Part shown: positions 4,765 through 5,624 of the stretch, in pieces
Position numbering within the stretch: position 1 is the stretch's first letter
Layout of the letters: the number at the start of each line of letters is the position of its first letter
NCBI GenBank assembly: GCA_025351205.1
Contig: JANXWI010000162.1
Span: forward strand, 1-5,624
Reading direction: 5' to 3'
DNA length: 5,624 nt
Source of the DNA: Deinococcus sp.
GTDB taxonomy: Bacteria > Deinococcota > Deinococci > Deinococcales > Deinococcaceae
Position numbers and translations under genes: made by a program
The notes under the pieces: generated by a model
What the model saw: the letters and a program-made list of their open reading frames with translations, nothing else
The model's database searches: none
What the model was told of the DNA's origin: nothing

Positions 4765-5624
4765 GCCCCACTCTCCGTGTCGCCTGTCAGGGCCGCCGTC
4801 ACCACGTCCCGCGCCTCCCGCATCACCAGTTGCAGATGCGCTTCACCCTTCCAGCTCTCGGCGTAGATTTTATAGATGTCCTCGGTGCCGCTGGGCCGGG
4901 CCGCAAACCAGGCAGAGTCGGTACTCACCTTCAGGCCGCCGATGGACTGGTCGTTGCCGGGGGCGCGGGTCAGGCGGGAGGTGATGGGGTCGCCCGCCAG
5001 CATGGTGGCCTTCACCTGCTCCGGCGCGAGTCTGCTCAGTCTGGCCTTCTGCTCCCGGCTGGCGGGCGCGTCGGCGCGTGAGTAGGCGCTGCGGCCAAAC
5101 TCGGCGCACAGGGCGTCGAAGCGCTGGCTGGGCGTCTGGCCCGTGACCGCCGTGATCTCGGCGGCCAGCAGGCCTAGAATCAGGCCGTCCTTGTCGGTAC
5201 TCCAGGTTGAACCGTCCATCCGAAGAAAGCTGGCCCCGGCGCTCTCCTCGCCGCCGAAGCCCAGCGTGCCTGTGTGCAGCCCCTCGACGAAATACTTGAA
5301 GCCTACCGGCACCTCGCTCAGCGGGCGGCCCAGCCGGGCGGCCACCCTGTCGATCAGGCTGCTGCTCACCAGCGTCTTGCCCACCCCCGCCGCCGCAGGC
5401 CACTGTGGGCGGTGCTGAAACAGGTAATCGATGCACACGGCCAGGTAATGGTTGGGGTTCATCAGGCCGGCAGCGGTCACGACGCCGTGCCTGTCGGCGT
5501 CGGGGTCGTTGCCAATCGCCACGTCGTACTGGTCCTTGTGCGCCAGCAGTCCGGCCATCGCGGAGGGGCTGGAGCAGTCCATGCGGATCTTGCCGTCGTG
5601 GTCCACGCTCATGAAGGCAAAGGC
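4761..5624 (-). CDS. pgm: Phosphoglucomutase (alpha-D-glucose phosphate-specific), C-terminal half, cut by window edge
   Basis: Pgm interconverts glucose 1-phosphate and glucose 6-phosphate in the cytoplasm, linking glycolysis to glycogen, trehalose and cell-surface sugar synthesis. The 287 residues present start AFAFMSVDHDGKIRMDCSS and match the C-terminal half of the E. coli Pgm type (about 546 aa) closely. Motifs in order: the metal-binding loop NDPDADRHG (DPDADR coded at 5507-5490), GLMNPNHYLAV, VGKTLVSSS, VPVGFKYFVEGL, the sugar-binding loop GGEESAG, the phosphate-binding RPSGTED near the end, and a short acidic tail. All these key loops are intact. The catalytic phosphoserine lies upstream, outside the window. 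The frame is open to the right edge, so the ATG at 5612 is an internal Met, not the start. The gene overlaps the downstream small gene by a TTGA stop-start. Confidence 0.96.
   Translation of the reverse strand, partial: AFAFMSVDHDGKIRMDCSSPSAMAGLLAHKDQYDVAIGNDPDADRHGVVTAAGLMNPNHYLAVCIDYLFQHRPQWPAAAGVGKTLVSSSLIDRVAARLGRPLSEVPVGFKYFVEGLHTGTLGFGGEESAGASFLRMDGSTWSTDKDGLILGLLAAEITAVTGQTPSQRFDALCAEFGRSAYSRADAPASREQKARLSRLAPEQVKATMLAGDPITSRLTRAPGNDQSIGGLKVSTDSAWFAARPSGTEDIYKIYAESWKGEAHLQLVMREARDVVTAALTGDTESGA
4771..4776 (-). promoter_or_regulatory. Ribosome binding site for the TTG start at 4764
   Basis: On the minus strand GGAGAG within the last codons of pgm is followed by a 6-nt spacer and TTG, whose TTGA shares the pgm stop. 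This supports a rare TTG start over the downstream GTG and ATG. Confidence 0.5.

Noticed and set aside
4870..5436. Minus-strand 188-codon open frame inside pgm
   Set aside because: Out-of-frame shadow; the pgm frame carries all the conserved motifs.

Overview
The window looks like chromosomal DNA from a high-GC Deinococcus-Thermus bacterium, most probably Deinococcus. This rests on three things: the gene content (a large PilX/ComZ-like pilin with three minor pilins), generally high GC in the coding DNA (60-73% in the well-conserved parts I counted), and two candidate start sites with a -10-like hexamer exactly 7 nt before the ATG. That spacing is the arrangement expected for leaderless mRNAs, which are common in Deinococcus. 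Species cannot be assigned from sequence reading alone.

Layout. Bases 1-83 (minus strand) hold the first 27 codons of alanyl-tRNA synthetase, alaS, running off the left edge. Bases 84-221 are a short divergent intergenic region with one candidate promoter for each side. Bases 222-4333 (plus strand) are a tightly overlapping four-gene operon of type IV pilin-like proteins: a 744-residue PilX/ComZ-like protein, a GspH/FimT-like minor pilin, a PilV-like minor pilin and a PilW-like minor pilin. Each junction overlaps (4, 17 and 4 nt), and two of them carry very good ribosome binding sites for GTG starts. Bases 4330-5624 (minus strand) are a second two-gene unit: the C-terminal half of phosphoglucomutase (pgm, entering from the right edge) followed, through a TTGA stop-start overlap, by a 144-residue protein of unknown function. 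The pilin operon and the pgm unit converge, and their last codons overlap by 4 bp with no room for a terminator between them.

How the genes work together. Minor pilins of the FimU/PilV/PilW/PilX type are known to form an initiating or tip complex for type IV pili. In Thermus thermophilus a related set (PilA1-3 and ComZ) is tied to natural transformation. The 744-residue protein has the N-terminal helix of a pilin, a 'GPxHTN' segment and a long Gly/Asn/Thr-rich, 'GDI'-repeat C-terminal part that reads like a beta-solenoid. My inference is that this operon encodes a pilus tip complex, possibly the DNA-receiving tip used in competence. Points of interest are the non-canonical prepilin sites in the first and last pilin genes, the paired cysteines in three of the four proteins, and the sharp drop in GC (to about 43-46%) inside the ectodomains of the first and last genes. 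alaS and pgm are housekeeping neighbours with no evident link to pili.
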